NCBI GenBank assembly: GCA_024336345.1
Contig: JANFOG010000007.1
Span: 1 to 64,000 of the forward strand
Direction: 5' to 3'
DNA length: 64,000 nucleotides
Source: Mariannaea sp. PMI_226
Lineage: Eukaryota > Ascomycota > Sordariomycetes > Hypocreales > Nectriaceae
Shown: positions 45,352 through 57,826 of the stretch, one piece after another
How the letters are laid out: every line of letters begins with the position of its first letter
Numbering within the stretch: the stretch's first letter is position 1
The notes under the pieces: model-generated
The model's database searches: none
What the model saw: the letters and a program-made list of their open reading frames with translations, nothing else
What the model was told of the DNA's origin: nothing
Position numbers and translations under genes: made by a program

Positions 45352-46459
45352 TTCTTCGCCTTGGCAGGTGTGGAATGGCGACGGATAAGCTTGGTAAAAG
45401 GGGGCTAATGCTTTGTGTCGATGCAGCTTTCGACTTTCTCTGTGCCTTTCGCGGGGTTTGTTGGCGAATTAGATCATGACAGCTGCAGGAGGCGACTCGA
45501 TGCAAAAGCCCCGATTATGGTCACACATTTACGGAGTAGCTTGATTAGAGGGTTCGCTAATCGTGCAAAAACAAATCGGACTTTCGCTGACGGAGGAGAC
45601 GACGTTACCCCACATTCGAAACGATTCATGAAAGCAATGTTGGTTTGGCTCAGGTAGCCTCTCTCTACCTACCTACCTTCCTACCTACCTACCCACTACC
45701 TAGTTATTATATAAACCAGCTCTTTCCATAGCCTTCTCGGTTTCTTTCAATTTTCCAAGAGGTACATGACCAAGTACACGCAAATTGATCACCGCATGAG
45801 TGCAACCATCGAATTATGAGCCTAGGTTCATGGATATAAAATAGCCGACACGAGATTCCCTTCACTGTTTATCTACAGTCGTAAGGGCGAGTGATGAAGT
45901 CAAATACCTGACTGAGTGAGTAATTAACTGGTATATTACCCAGGTGAGGATATATCTATCTGATGAGCATTGTAAAATATTTATTTCATTTATTTCATTG
46001 AACGACCCAGGAATATATACAACGTGAAGTATCTATCGTCAACAAATCATTCTTCGCCAGAATATGGTCGAGTCCTTCCTTTTTTTCTCCTCTTATTTTT
46101 TTCGCTCTCGGTGTATTTCTAGTATTTGCTCTTCCAGGAGGAGAATACGGATTCGGGCGGAGGAAGCAGTTAGTTACCGTGTCATTTTCACTTCTTTTCC
46201 ACACACGGGCAAATGCAGGCCAGATTTGTGGTCTGCATAACTCACTCGCAACAACAGATGCAGATACCGTCCACTACAAATAAAGTCCAATTTTCTCAAC
46301 TAAAGGAAACTTGTACAATTGATCGGACTCGCAGACTCTCTCTAATCTATGCGGCCCTATATACACGGACTGTATCGGCTTGTCCGTCCAGCCAACTACC
46401 ATATCACGCTTACTGGCTCATCCACCCTCTCATACCATACAATAGCTGCACATCCTTGT
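45352..46459. other. Intergenic region between EFM5 and complex I gene
   Basis: About 1.1 kb. It carries a (CTAC/CTTC)n pyrimidine repeat at about 45665-45705 and AT-rich sequence beyond. No gene recognised. Confidence 0.6.
45665..45705. repeat. CTAC-type tetranucleotide repeat
   Basis: Imperfect repeats of CTAC with one CTTC unit, about ten in a row. Confidence 0.85.
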
Positions 46460-48125
46460 TTACAACTCATCCAGGACGTGGATGTACTTCTTCTCCTCAC
46501 GCTTCTCCTTCTCCGTGGCCGGAGGCAAATCATAGAAGTTCTGGCTTCGGAATCCTTGCTGTTGCAGGTGTCAGTCGCTACATGCATTCCACTCTTTTGA
46601 AAAGCTACGGGACTCACCAGGTAGTGATAGGTGAAGTTGGCAAGATCGCTGGGCTCAATATCGAGGTCCTTGAAGGTCTTTGCCGCAGGATCAATGATCT
46701 GGTCAATAAACTCTCGCTCCACCTCGTCGGAAGACAGAGTGTGCCACCAGAGAGCCTGGTTTAGCACACTGGCAATGGGCTTGAGGATTTGCTTGGGCAC
46801 GTTGATGTGACGTCGCTTGTTGTAAATTTCTTTATCAACCAAGTCGGCGATCTGTCGCATGCTGTACTGCTTGGGTCCATAGAGCTCAAAGGTCTGACCA
46901 GCCGTCGAGTCGTCGTAGGTGATCTTTTCCAGCGCGGCACCCAGATCAATGGACTAGAAACATTATCAGTTTGAAGATATTTCACGACCTCAGAGCAGTG
47001 TCTCCACTTACGTGAACGGGCCAGAACTTCTGCTGCATGTTATTGGAGGTAAAGAGGTTGGTGACACCTGCCAACTTCAGGAGAAGGTTGTCCTCGAACC
47101 CGAAGATGGGAGCAGGTCGGACTAGAGTGGTCTCGGGGAAGATACTTCGAGCAACCTCCTCGCCGCGTCCCTAACATTCTGTCAGCATTGTTGTGCCATC
47201 ACCTAAAGATATGAGCATATTTATGCATATATGCACCAACCTTAGTAGCATAGAACTCAGAAGTGGACTTAGGGTCGGCATTATGTGACGACACGTGAAT
47301 GTATCGGTCAACATCGTACTTGGCGACGGCTTCAACAATGCGCTCGGTACCTTCGACGTGGACATCTTCCAGAGAAAAGTTCCTGTTTTGGTGTCGTAAG
47401 TCAATTGCTCGATATCGTACATTAGGAGCTTTCTTTCGTGACATACTTGGTTGGGTAGTCTCGACCAATCAGATTCACGACAATGTCAGAGTGTCGGACG
47501 CTAGCCTCAATAGAAGCTGTGTTATGAAGGTCGTATTCCTAGTAAATCAAAAGTTGTAGCAGGGATCTCGAATAGCAGATGGAAGAAAACCCTAAAATCG
47601 GGGATAGACATACAACGAAGACGATACGACCGAGATCTCCTGTCACCTTGAGGTGACGCTTGGCCATCTCCTCACGGAAGGGAACGACAACGGTGCAGCC
47701 CTGTCGGGCTATGCGGCAATTGTCAGTCTCATAGCTCACAGCCATCGATTGAATACCGGTGATTAGTGCTCACCCAGGCGGTTCACAATATAACGTCCCA
47801 ATTGACCGGTTGCGCCAAAAACCGTCGCGGTGTGGCCTAGCAATCTCATCGTTAGTCGTGGTCCCGAGAAACGTCAATGGATCGATTCGTACCGCCAAGG
47901 GAGGATCTAGAGAGAACGAATCTGTTAGTAATTGGAGCGAGACATACACTGCAAAATCCATGCAGACATTGCCGCGACAGGCTTGCTGAGAACTCACCGG
48001 CCACCCTCAACTCGGATGATAGGCTTGCCAGTTCGGGTGATGGCAATATCGGAGAGCAATCGTTTGCCGGAAACATGTCGGCTGGCCATGCGGGCAGACC
48101 GCAGAGCAGATAGGGGCGAAGCCAT
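46460..48125 (-). CDS. nuo-40: NADH-ubiquinone oxidoreductase 40 kDa subunit (NDUFA9 homologue)
   Basis: Exons are 48125-47998, 47906-47893 (14 nt), 47836-47774, 47708-47614, 47538-47447, 47382-47241, 47170-47012, 46953-46618 and 46558-46460, giving 375 aa. That equals the usual length in filamentous fungi. A basic presequence (MASPLSALRSARMASRH) points to mitochondrial import. Residues about 55-65 form the NAD(P)-binding Rossmann motif VFGATGQLGRY. The rest follows the atypical short-chain dehydrogenase fold, with RYIHVSSHNADPKS and RPAPIFGFEDNLL. The subunit belongs to the peripheral arm of respiratory complex I and binds NADPH without turning it over. Nine exons is high for a gene of this length. 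All introns are GT-AG and each join keeps the frame. Confidence 0.94.
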
Positions 48126-48642
48126 TCTTCCGGTTATTCGGAGTGCGCGGAAAAGCTGCCGTGCCTCTCAATTGGCCGTAGTTCGTCGCAACAAGCAACT
48201 CTTGGTGATGCTCGGGAATGAAGGTCGAGCCTCGGGGACGCTAAATCGATGCCACGTGATAAGTCACGGGGCAGCTGGAGCTTCCATGCCACCCGCGCAA
48301 TGGGACAACCAAGATGCGGGAGAATTGGCCCGTGCGCTATCAGCGTTGCGACACCAGGCTGCCTGGCGATTGTAGCCGTGTGCTGTTGAGCTTAGATCCA
48401 GATCCTACAAGCACCATCTCAACGAACTCATCTTCCTCCAGTTCAACGCACCATTCATTCTGACGAAGTGGCCTGGGTTTACTCCTCAGCTGTAGGCGAA
48501 TAAGTAGTTTCTTCCTGCTTTCACGAATCCGAATTCTACGAAACACCCCCGACCTCGGTGAGGTGCTAGCTGGTTAACTGCTGCCCTGCCCTGCTGCACC
48601 AACACATACATACATCACTCTCTCCTGCATATTCCATTGACC
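48126..48642. other. Divergent promoter region, complex I subunit and RPN9
   Basis: About 0.5 kb between two divergent starts. A shared promoter is possible. No motif stands out. Confidence 0.6.
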
Positions 48643-49926
48643 ATGGTCGTTTCCGCCGAAGTCATCTCGGAGTTCCTCGCCGAGCAGCGAGATGAGGCCC
48701 CCGAAGAACTTCAGCCTCTCATTCTCGACTTTGAGAACTTCTGGGAGCGCAAGCTCTGGCACCAGCTCACCAATGCCCTGGTTGAGTTCTTCAACCACCC
48801 TGGCAGTGCCTCTCAAAGACTTGCCTTTTATAAAGTTTTTGTCTCAACTTTCGCCAACAAAATCAACCAACTCAAGCTAGTTGACCTCGCCCTCAAGGCT
48901 GCTACAGAGTGCTCAGGTATCCATTGAAAAGCCGGACCCCTCCTTGCCCTTGCAATGACAATACTAATCGTATCTCCTTTTTCTAGATGATGAAGAGCGT
49001 TTGGCTTTTCTTCAAGCTGTCGCCAAGAAGGTCGATAACGAGAATTCCCAAGATGCTCTGGTGTTTGCCTCTGTAGCCGTCGCTCGAACGAAGCTCAGCC
49101 TAGATGATTTGGACGGCGCACGAAAAGACCTAGATGGTGCTGAGCGGATACTAGACACTTTTGATTCAGTCGAAAGTATCGTCCATGCTGCCTTCTACGA
49201 CGCCAATGCCAGTTACTATCAGGTATGCTCCTCATTTGATAATTTCGCTTGTGCAGATTCAGGTAATCTAACTCTCACCTACAGCGCCAGATGGACTTCT
49301 CCAAGTATTACCGAACTGCCCTCCTCTATCTTGCCTGTATCGATGTATCAGCTCTCTCTCCCAGCGAGCGCCACAAGCGTGCTTTCCACCTAAGCATCGC
49401 TGCCCTCGTCTCTTCCGATATTTACAACTTTGGCGAGCTATTGCTGCACCCAATTCTTGATGTCCTCGCCAAAAGCGAACACGCCTGGCTTCGTGATCTC
49501 CTCTTTGCTTTCAATCGGGGAGATCTAGCTGCCTTTGATACCCTGTCCGATCATATCGAGTCCAATGGGCTTCTCGATCAGAACTCTGTGCATCTTCGGC
49601 AGAAGATCTACTTGGCCGCACTCACCGAAGCCGTTTTCCGCCGCCCTCCCCACGACCGCACTATGACTTTTGCGACCATCGCCCAGGAGACGAAGGTCCG
49701 CCCTGAGCAAATTGAGCATCTCGTCATGAAAGCGCTCAGCCTGGGTCTAATTCGCGGCACAATTGACCAAGTAGACGAGGTGGCACACATTACCTGGGTT
49801 CAGCCCAAGGTACTGGACATGAAGCAAATTGCTGCTATGCGCCAGAGACTGCTTGACTGGGACTCAAGTGTGAATCAGCTAGGCAACTGGATTGAAGCAG
49901 CCGGCAAGGACGTGTGGGCAGCATAG
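48643..49926 (+). CDS. RPN9: 26S proteasome regulatory subunit RPN9 (PSMD13)
   Basis: Exons are 48643-48916, 48987-49222 and 49285-49926, giving 383 aa. The start is ATG at 48643; an in-frame TTG two codons earlier is ignored. The N-terminal helical repeats (about 1-230) are followed by a PCI domain (about 250-345) with winged helix (FATIAQETKVRPEQIEHLVM, LGLIRGTIDQVDEVAHITWV). The C-terminal helix reads RQRLLDWDSSVNQLGNWIE. Rpn9 is a lid subunit of the proteasome 19S particle. It converges on GAA1, with 299 bp between the stop codons. Confidence 0.95.
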
Positions 49927-50225
49927 GAAAATAACGAAAATTAGGATCATCCGTAAAGGTGGCGTCGGCATGGCTCCCAAAAGAACGAAACACCAATGGC
50001 CAGGCAATGTACAATATAGACAATAGAAATCTCCATATGGGCAAGTATTCTCCCATTCCTGGGAAACAGCTATTAATCTGATAATTTTGCCGCGACGCCA
50101 TTTATCACTTTCCCCAAATCCAACCTCGTATCTTGGCCATTGATTTGTAATATACATCTCCGACACATAAAAGCGTCACATACATAAATTTGCACCAAAA
50201 GAGTCATTAGAGAGGCTCTTAACTC

Positions 50226-52357
50226 CTATGCAAAGGGCGTTCCAAGCACATTGACTACACCCACCATCCAAGCAGGCCACCAAAGACACCAGACTAAGAC
50301 GGGCGTGTACATCCCCCATACGTTCCAGCCAAAACTGGCCTCACGCAGGAGATCAGCGATACTCACACTCCAGATTTGAGCGGCAGTATAAACGACCGTG
50401 GGTGGGGCAACAACATTGAGCAGGCCAGCAACTGCCCAGCGCGAGATGGGATTCTTGATCGGCCGGACAAAGCTAAGTGGTGTGGCCAAAAGGCCAATGA
50501 GAAAGGCAAGGGAGAAGTTGAGAGTTGCGAGTGTCGAAAGGCACATGCCAAGAACGAGGAGAGAGAAACATTTGGTAAGCTGGAAGTGCTGGACGGTGGG
50601 TTTATGGAAAATTGGCGTCAGCAAGGAGATGAGAATAGGAATGGTGGCAGAGATGACTGAAAAGATAGCAAAAGCGGGAGCAAGCAACTGGTGGAATGAA
50701 TTGTCAGTCGAGTCGGGTCAAGTCAAGTCGAAATGTTTAGAAATAAATGAACTTACGTTGGCAGGGAGTCGATTGAAGGCATACAATGGGATTGCCGAGA
50801 GAGCATGGCAGAGAGTAACAGTGACCAGAGGCAGAAAGATATCACGACCCTCATGCTGAGAAGAAGGGGGCAATGAACTAGGACTGCTTGTTTTGTCCTT
50901 GCCCTTTTCCTTTGTCTTACCCTTGGACTCGGGAGAGTTCTGAGATACGGACTGGCCGCTCTTGACCCACAAGGAAATCGCCATAATGGTAAAATTGGCG
51001 GCCAACAGCATAGCACTTGGAAGGTAGGTGCCGATACTCACAAACCGGTCTGTCTGCATAAGAAGATAGAAGAAAAAACTCTGGTGCAAGTGCTCGAGTA
51101 GATTGTTGAGGCTGCGGAATGACCCCTCAACGAGCCGACCCATAGCCATCTCATCCTGGAATCCTTGGCCATAGGGCTGAAGGGTAACTGCATCAACGTG
51201 GTACGGGATGAAGCTGCTATGTGCGCCGGCAGCATATCCTAGACCTTGAGTAAGCATGCCTCGAAGCATCGTCTGAAGTCGATCGGGGTAGTTGTTGGTA
51301 TGGTGCTTCATCTTCTGGATGGAAGTGGTCACGCCCATCTGGCCGCCCGCGATGTTGACGATGGAGTTTATGAGATCCAAGTTGGGAAGCTGACCATTGG
51401 GGCCGTCATAAATGATATGGACAGACTTAAAGTGGTCCTCTTGAGGGTAGTCAATAGCAATAGCACCCTGAAGAGCCCCTGATTTGAGAGGTAAAGCAGA
51501 AACTAGCTTGGGATTGTGGGCGTCATGATAGGCATCGACCCAGGCTTGTGTGCCAGTCTTGCTATCGGGGGGGACAACCAAAATAATGTCCTTGGACCAG
51601 AGGGACCAACCTGCAGGGGAAAATATCAGCTCTATTTATGAAACCGCTTGACGACGTTGCTCTGAAAATACTCACGCTTAAAGTACCGAACCAAAGTCAG
51701 GGCGAGGGAGACGCCATTGCGGTTCAGTTGTTCCTCAACATTCTTCCACGCAGCGACCAGTACGATGGCCTCTGTAGCATCGCCTCGTGGGGCCTGGAGG
51801 ATCGCATAGAGGTTCTGACCAGAGAACTCCTGACCAGCAGAATGATATGTGTAGTTTTGGCGGCCAACCTTGAGACCGACTCCCGTCAAAATGTCCTCGA
51901 GCTTGTCATTGATCCTACCAATTGTGTTCGTTCAGTATTTGTTCTCGGATAGATTGCTTGCAAGGATTTCTTGCATGAAGAACACGGCGGGGGGATGGGA
52001 CACGCACTGGTAGTTATCGTGATCCACCACTTCGTCTACCTCGCGTCGGTACGCTCTCAGGACATTTTGTTCACTACCACCAAAGTAGGTATGCACCTGG
52101 CCCGGTAGCAAGGCATTCTCGGATATGTAGGTTCGGCGCGAATAATCGTTTAGCGGTAGGAGGAAGAGCCAGATGACGCCGACAAGGATGCAAAGAAAGG
52201 AAATGTAAGGAGGAAGTTTGAGAATGCGAGGGTCGCGACGCAGCGAGAGTGCCGAAGCTAGAGCATTGAACCTCAGGATTAGCTTCACGATGCTGGTGTT
52301 GCAGGAAGGGGAGAGGATCATCTCTGAGATATAAAGCTTACATAGTAGTCGCGACAT
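50226..52357 (-). CDS. GAA1: GPI transamidase component GAA1
   Basis: Exons are 52357-52342 (16 nt), 52257-52008, 51914-51676, 51610-50757 and 50687-50226, giving 606 aa. Joining the tiny first exon gives MSRLLSSALSLRRDPRILKL, matching the family N terminus, and then a first transmembrane helix (YISFLCILVGVIWLFLLPL). The lumenal domain follows, with LPGQVHTYFGGSEQN, DAYHD, IIYDGPNGQLPNLDLIN and GFQDEMAMGRLVEGSFRSLNNLLEHLHQSFFFYLL. Further transmembrane helices fill the C-terminal third. GAA1 works in the ER GPI-transamidase complex that attaches GPI anchors to proteins. Intron 1 (84 nt) is a multiple of three with no stop in frame, so its retention would give a longer protein (see findings). 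All introns are GT-AG. Confidence 0.93.
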
Positions 52358-53378
52358 TACTGCTGTATATCTATTCGCACGACAGGAGGATCGGTCGCTC
52401 CGCCAAGCTCTCAATCCTCTGAGCTATCGTCAAGTTCAAGTTCCGTGAGCATCCGTGGATCGCAATGGCACATTGAGGTCCGTATCCCAATCTGGATGTC
52501 GGGTGGTACGTACCCCCTTCCAAAGGGACAGTTTACAGGTCCCAGCTTACCCAGGGGCAGAAGGGTGGAAGGTGGGGTGGGAGGGTGCCTTGAAACAACC
52601 CACCCATTGGTACCTTGGGTACCTCAGCAATCCGTAATCTGTACACTCAAAAGCATACAGCATTGATTGGTCGACACGTGATCACGCGTCAAGCTACCTC
52701 CCGGCCTCAAGTTCCAAAACTTGATGGTGAGCAGTTACAAAATTCGATCATCGACCTCCTCAAGAACAGGCATATGCAACCAAAGACACACAAGTTTTGC
52801 TGATTTTTCCCTCTCAAGTTATCCAATAGGAGATGATCGGTGCTAATAAAAGAAAAATAAGAAATCACTTGGTATTGCTCTGTTTTATGTTGTAAATAAG
52901 TGGGATGAAAATAATCAAGATCAATAGCATGAGTTTTTCGTAATGGTCGTTTAATATAAATCTGCAAAATGCTTCGTCTTGCACTCTCAGCTTTCGAGCC
53001 AAGTAGTAGCTGAGCATGGACTTATTCAGCCCTTACCAGATCTCTCCCACTACTACAACTAGTAAATTCAGTATCCAATCCATCCGCCATTAGATGCCAT
53101 CTTTCTGATAAGCTGCAAACAATACTACTTGTATCCATATCCCCCGCTGTAACGCGTATCTTTTTTACCATATGTAGGCCCAGCCGATATTCTCATCGGT
53201 GATGCCCTAGCCAACAAGCCAAAAAGTGTTTCCACTCCCTGCAATTACTCCTATTCATCGTTCAACCTTTTATATGCCATGCCGTCCGATCACTCAGAAA
53301 TGAGTCCCAAGTACAATGCCACTCTATAATACAAAAAGATGACGTAGTTCATATCACGAAACTCAATACATTCGCGTC
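52358..53378. other. Intergenic region between GAA1 and RBD2
   Basis: About 1.0 kb upstream of GAA1 and downstream of RBD2. Nothing recognised. Confidence 0.6.
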
Positions 53379-54416
53379 TCAAGGTCCAAGTCGCTGCGTG
53401 GTTCCGACCAGTTCAGTTGCAGCGCTTCCACCAGGACCGGGACGGTTCGTCGACGGCAGGACACCGAACCGGCCGTATGTCTTCTGGTCAACGCTAACGT
53501 AGTGAGGCAAGATCGCTAGTAGGTTGAGTCGGGACTCAATCCATCGAAGCACCCACTCAGGCGGCGCCAGGTATTTTACAGTGCCAAGGCCAGCTAGTAA
53601 AAAAGGAAAAACACGGTTAGTTTCAAATACTAAACCACTGTCCTAGAAGCAGACGTACCGATATAGCCGACAATGATTCCGCACAAATGGCCAAGAAGGC
53701 TAGTCCTGGGCACCAGAGCCCCCACGACCAGCATCATGAGCAAAGGCATCGTCCAAGTTGGGATGTGATGTGTACCGATGACGAGGTAGGGGTTAGTCTT
53801 GAAAGTTCGAATGGCTTCCATACCAAGCAACAAAAAGACCCAAACACTGTAACAAATGCCATTAGCCATGAAACAAGACTTATCGACTCCATCAAGATCA
53901 TCTCACCTAGCTCCCACGACAGGGTTGTTGCTTCGCAAAATAAGTCGCTCAATGAAGACATACATGACGCCAGGAATCGTCGTCAGGGCTAATATTGTTA
54001 GTTAGATGGTGTTATGGTTTAATTCGAAGTGATCGCTCTTACGCCCAAAGAAAAGAGCCACGGTCGTCAAGGTGCCATATTCGCATTCGAACCTCTCGAT
54101 CAACGGCGTCAACGCCAGCACGTTCAGGATCGCGTGCAGAAAATTCAGATGGATTAGAGGATATGTCGATAATCGATGTGCTATGAAGCATACCAAGTAA
54201 GCGCAACTCCTCAACTGGGAATTTTGGTGTAAACTTACCTGACAGGATGCTGACCTGGTCAGGGATCAAGGCTCCCCATTGTTGTAGGTCCCATACCGAC
54301 TGAAATCCAGCCAGCCAAACAGCAAGAATGATTAGAATTATAAGTCTGGTAAATAGAGGAACCCGCGATATATAGGATCGTGCTCGAAGGGCGTTGAAAC
54401 CCTGTATACTCGGCAT
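53379..54416 (-). CDS. RBD2: Rhomboid family membrane protein RBD2
   Basis: Exons are 54416-54239, 54180-54043, 53988-53907, 53846-53659 and 53593-53379, giving 266 aa. Six hydrophobic helices can be followed. Conserved rhomboid features are HRLSTYPLIHLNFLHAILNVLALTPLIERFE, the Ser in GASVWVF (catalytic position of the GxS motif) and the His in LLGHLCGIIVGY (catalytic partner in the last helix region). The Rbd2 branch carries GxS followed by a bulky residue rather than GxSG. In fission yeast and Aspergillus, Rbd2 homologues cleave the sterol-regulatory SREBP precursor in the Golgi. That role here is inference from homology. All introns are GT-AG. Confidence 0.93.
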
Positions 54417-55555
54417 GACGAGGCGAATGGGAGCTGCACGGAGCGACCGGGACGTTCGGTGGAAATGTAGATGTAGATGTCGCACGCGACAGAAGGGATA
54501 GATGTCGAAGCGGACAGGGACGTCGCTGACAGATGAAGCCAACTACGAAATTTAAACCTTGGAATTTCGAGGATTGTACTGACAGCTCTACGTATCCCCA
54601 CGATTCCACAAAGGGTGAGGTCAGGTAGTAGTAGTAGATCAATGCGAAACCGCGATGACCAAGGCGAAACTGGACAGATAACTGAGGAAGTGGTACATGT
54701 ATAGGCGTAGTTGGTCTTATCGCCATGTGACCTAGCCCAATTGGCAAAGGGGTCCTCTGTAATGTTCAGTGCCCATCCAGACCCATTTTGGAATATATTA
54801 GTAAGCCATGTCCCTCTAGTCCTCAAAGGCCCAACTCTTTACTGAAAGCACTTATAGTGTATCCATGAGTACAAGGTGCTTGGTGATGAATCCAATTATA
54901 AGTATAAACCACCATGACAAAATTTAGATTATAGTTTACCTCCTTGCCAAAATCCGGCGCTATGTCTTCACACATGCTGCCTTCCTGGTTGCACTTAATC
55001 AAAGTGATAATTGTAGCTATGTACTTAGTTGAATCGATCTCCAAACAATCGTCGTGTTCATTTGCACGCCCCTGATCAATTTGCTCCCCATCCTTAGGGC
55101 TTCCCTTCCGCTTGTTCACCTGGCCATCCTCAATTTTCGTCCTCATTTTCGTCAGCAGTTTCTAGCTCAGATCCAACGTCAGGTATGTAACTACTGGCTT
55201 GTCGTCCGTGATCGCCTTGGCCCGAGCCAGAACTGGTGCTCGCTCTGGCTCTTGCTGTTCATGAAGCTCGTTCCTGGCTTAATCTTCTCGTTGTGTTTGC
55301 CGGTGAACACAATAAAAAAATCAGTTCCAATGTGCGGATCAAGACTGGACTCTTGGCACAAAGCCAAAGGAGGAAAATGTCACGGTCAAAGGTTGGAAAC
55401 ACAAGTGGACCCATACGAACAGCATAGTAAGGGTAGTTCAAACTCCTATTGATGTTATTTTTGATCATCCACTTGACATTATCAACACCAAGGACCGGAT
55501 GACTGTCTTCTGCCTGAAACCTTGTAGCGCGATGCTTCCCAGACTCAGTCCGGCT

Positions 55556-57010
55556 TTAGTTACTCTTGGTGAAGTTCTGAAGAGAGTTTTCCAGGACATG
55601 AACTGGGGGGCTTATGACTGGGTTCTTGCCAGAAAGAACATCTTTATTCCGAGGGCCAAAGGTAGTTAAGACAACTTCACGACGCACGCCAAGGTTGACG
55701 TGTCCCTCTTCTCTTGTGATTTGTGTGGATGCGTCGGTGAGGCCAGTATCTTCAACTGAGTCTCCAAAGAGCTTCCTGCCGTAGAGTTGGCCAACGGCAA
55801 GTGTGTCTCGATACTCCGGGTTGCCAGGCTTGTATGAAGCGTCTTCAACTCGAATCGTGGCAGCCAGCAGATCTAGTGTAGAAAAAGCCGTCCGGCCGGC
55901 GACGATTCGATCGAATGTTGCAGCCTGTAGTCTAATAGGTTAGAGCCATTTTACCTGATCGGGAAAACAGTGAAGGCCTTTCAAGGTTTGATAAGCAGCT
56001 CCTGGGTTCCATTTGTGAGTGCTAGCGGTTCTCCAGTATTCCCCAAAAGCGTTTTATGGCCTTCAGGAATCTTCTTCTTAGTTGTAGCTGACTGTATAGC
56101 TTCCATTGCGATAGGATGGGCATCGATGGCATCGGTTCCAACCAGCGTAATTTTGCTAGTAGGTGGCTGGGGAAGAGGGTGGGATGAACATAGTGGTTAA
56201 TCACTATACTGATCAGGCTGTGGTAATGACGATCAACAATGGCGGCAATGACACGCTCAGGACTCGGTATTATGATGATGCCTTTGAACTGGGTTTCCAC
56301 GTCCCCAAAGACAATATTGCGAGCAGTAGAGTTGACAGCCTGTGTCCATAGATCTTTATTATCGTCCTCTGGATCTTTGTGCTCACCAGTTTGCGCTCAG
56401 ATAGTCTGTTAGACATGAGAGTGCGATGTAGAAAGGGCTTCTCTAACTGCATCAAGACGGAATCTTTATTCCATAATGTTAAGACTGGCAGAGAGCATGT
56501 CACAAAATTGACGGGGGAGAGTTAGAAGATAATGTACAAAGGAATGAACAACTATTGAATCAGTGATCCAAGTGAGGATGAGATTATAGCTATCCGACTT
56601 ACCGACAACATCGGCAAATGATGCCATGTGAGGACTGGATGCAAAATTGTTATATTGTGCTGGAATGCCAAGATCTGTCATGTACACATGCCATTTGTGC
56701 GCAATATCGATTCTAGCTGGATATCCCATCGCCTTTCATTCTTTCCAAAACTCCATCTTCTTGTTGGTTATTACTGAGGCCTGACGCTCATGTTGCTTGT
56801 AAATGTTGTTGAATTGGTCATGCCATTCGGGGCCGTGATGCCAGGAGGTCGCTTGACGCTCACAAAGTCTTGAGTACAGACCTCACCTGACTTGCTGTTA
56901 CCGGCACCACCATGATTAGGAGACTTGTCATTGTCAACTGTTAGCCCCGTATCGCTGTCGAGTGGAGGGGAGTCGGTTGGGCTGGTTTGAAGCGTGGCTG
57001 GAGCTAGTAT
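55556..57010 (-). pseudogene. Decayed gene of unknown function
   Basis: Several minus-strand stretches look coding but cannot be joined cleanly. A Pro/Asp-rich piece lies near 56893-57010. A second runs from about 56880 to 56608 (CERQATSWHHGPEWHDQFNN, then ARIDIAHKWHVYMTD and SPHMASFADVVG) and is broken by an in-frame TGA at 56736-56738. A third covers about 56410-56190 (DLWTQAVNSTARNIVFGDVE), a fourth about 56155-56000 (ITLVGTDAIDAHP). The last has no stop for 122 codons at 55924-55556 (FDRIVAGRTAFSTLDLLAAT). The gap before it would be an intron of only 30 nt (55925-55954), shorter than fungal introns normally allow. I do not recognise the protein. A real multi-exon gene with one misread base is possible; disruption by mutation seems likelier. 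Confidence 0.5.
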
Positions 57011-57347
57011 AAATGATTAGCTTGGGGTGTTAAGGATATCGATAAATAATAGGTAGTTATTTAACCTTTACCTCTCCCCCTTGCCCCTGCCTCCTGCCTC
57101 CGCCTTATCGTCACACATTAGCTTAAGGTCCGCAAATCGTGCAAGTAGAAAAACGCTGAGAGTACACTTACCACAAGTGACCGATTTACATTTAGCATTT
57201 TAGCTGGTCTTCACGTCATAGTTGATCTTGTATATATAATACCAATTGCCATTGACCCAAAAGACTATAAGAAGGCGCTAGCCGTCGTTCTGGACCTCTA
57301 CATAAGGCTATTTGCTAAGACTTTCGATGTATCTATCTCTATTTGTA

Positions 57348-57368
57348 TATATATATATATATATTTAT
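57348..57368. repeat. (TA)n microsatellite
   Basis: Short TA dinucleotide run in AT-rich sequence. Confidence 0.8.
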
Positions 57369-57826
57369 ATAAAATGGAAGAATGAAAATAAAAACTTAAA
57401 AATGTATATTTAGAATTTTACACTTTGCAGTCCGTAGCTAATATACTACCATACTCTATAGCTGTTTACTGAGCATTGGGCTATATTTTCAGAAAACCTG
57501 CAACAGTTTATCCTATAGCTTGCGTACCGGCAACTAACAGGAATGCGCCATGAGCTACTACTTTTGCAATACACCAAAGCATCGGCATAGCTATTTTATC
57601 ATTTTTTTTATTTATACAACTAAAAATCATGGGCTCCTTCCAGTTCCTACAAGTGTGTGTGAAAAGTAAACATCGGGACTCATAACAGTGCACAATAGAC
57701 ACCTTTGTCGATGTAGGTCCCCTCTACTGTGTGCTCTGTTAAAATCAAAACCCAAGAGCATGCAGGAATAGACGCCGTTAAAACCCAAGCCAATTCTCAT
57801 CCTTTCTCCATCCTTGTCATCTCAGT

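Larger units (their letters stand above)
54417..57826. other. Gene-poor region holding a decayed gene
   Basis: 3.4 kb between RBD2 and aconitase. It contains the broken minus-strand gene listed as pseudogene (55556-57010), a (TA)n tract near 57348-57368, and otherwise short frames. 54820-55550 and 57020-57826 show nothing recognisable. Confidence 0.55.
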
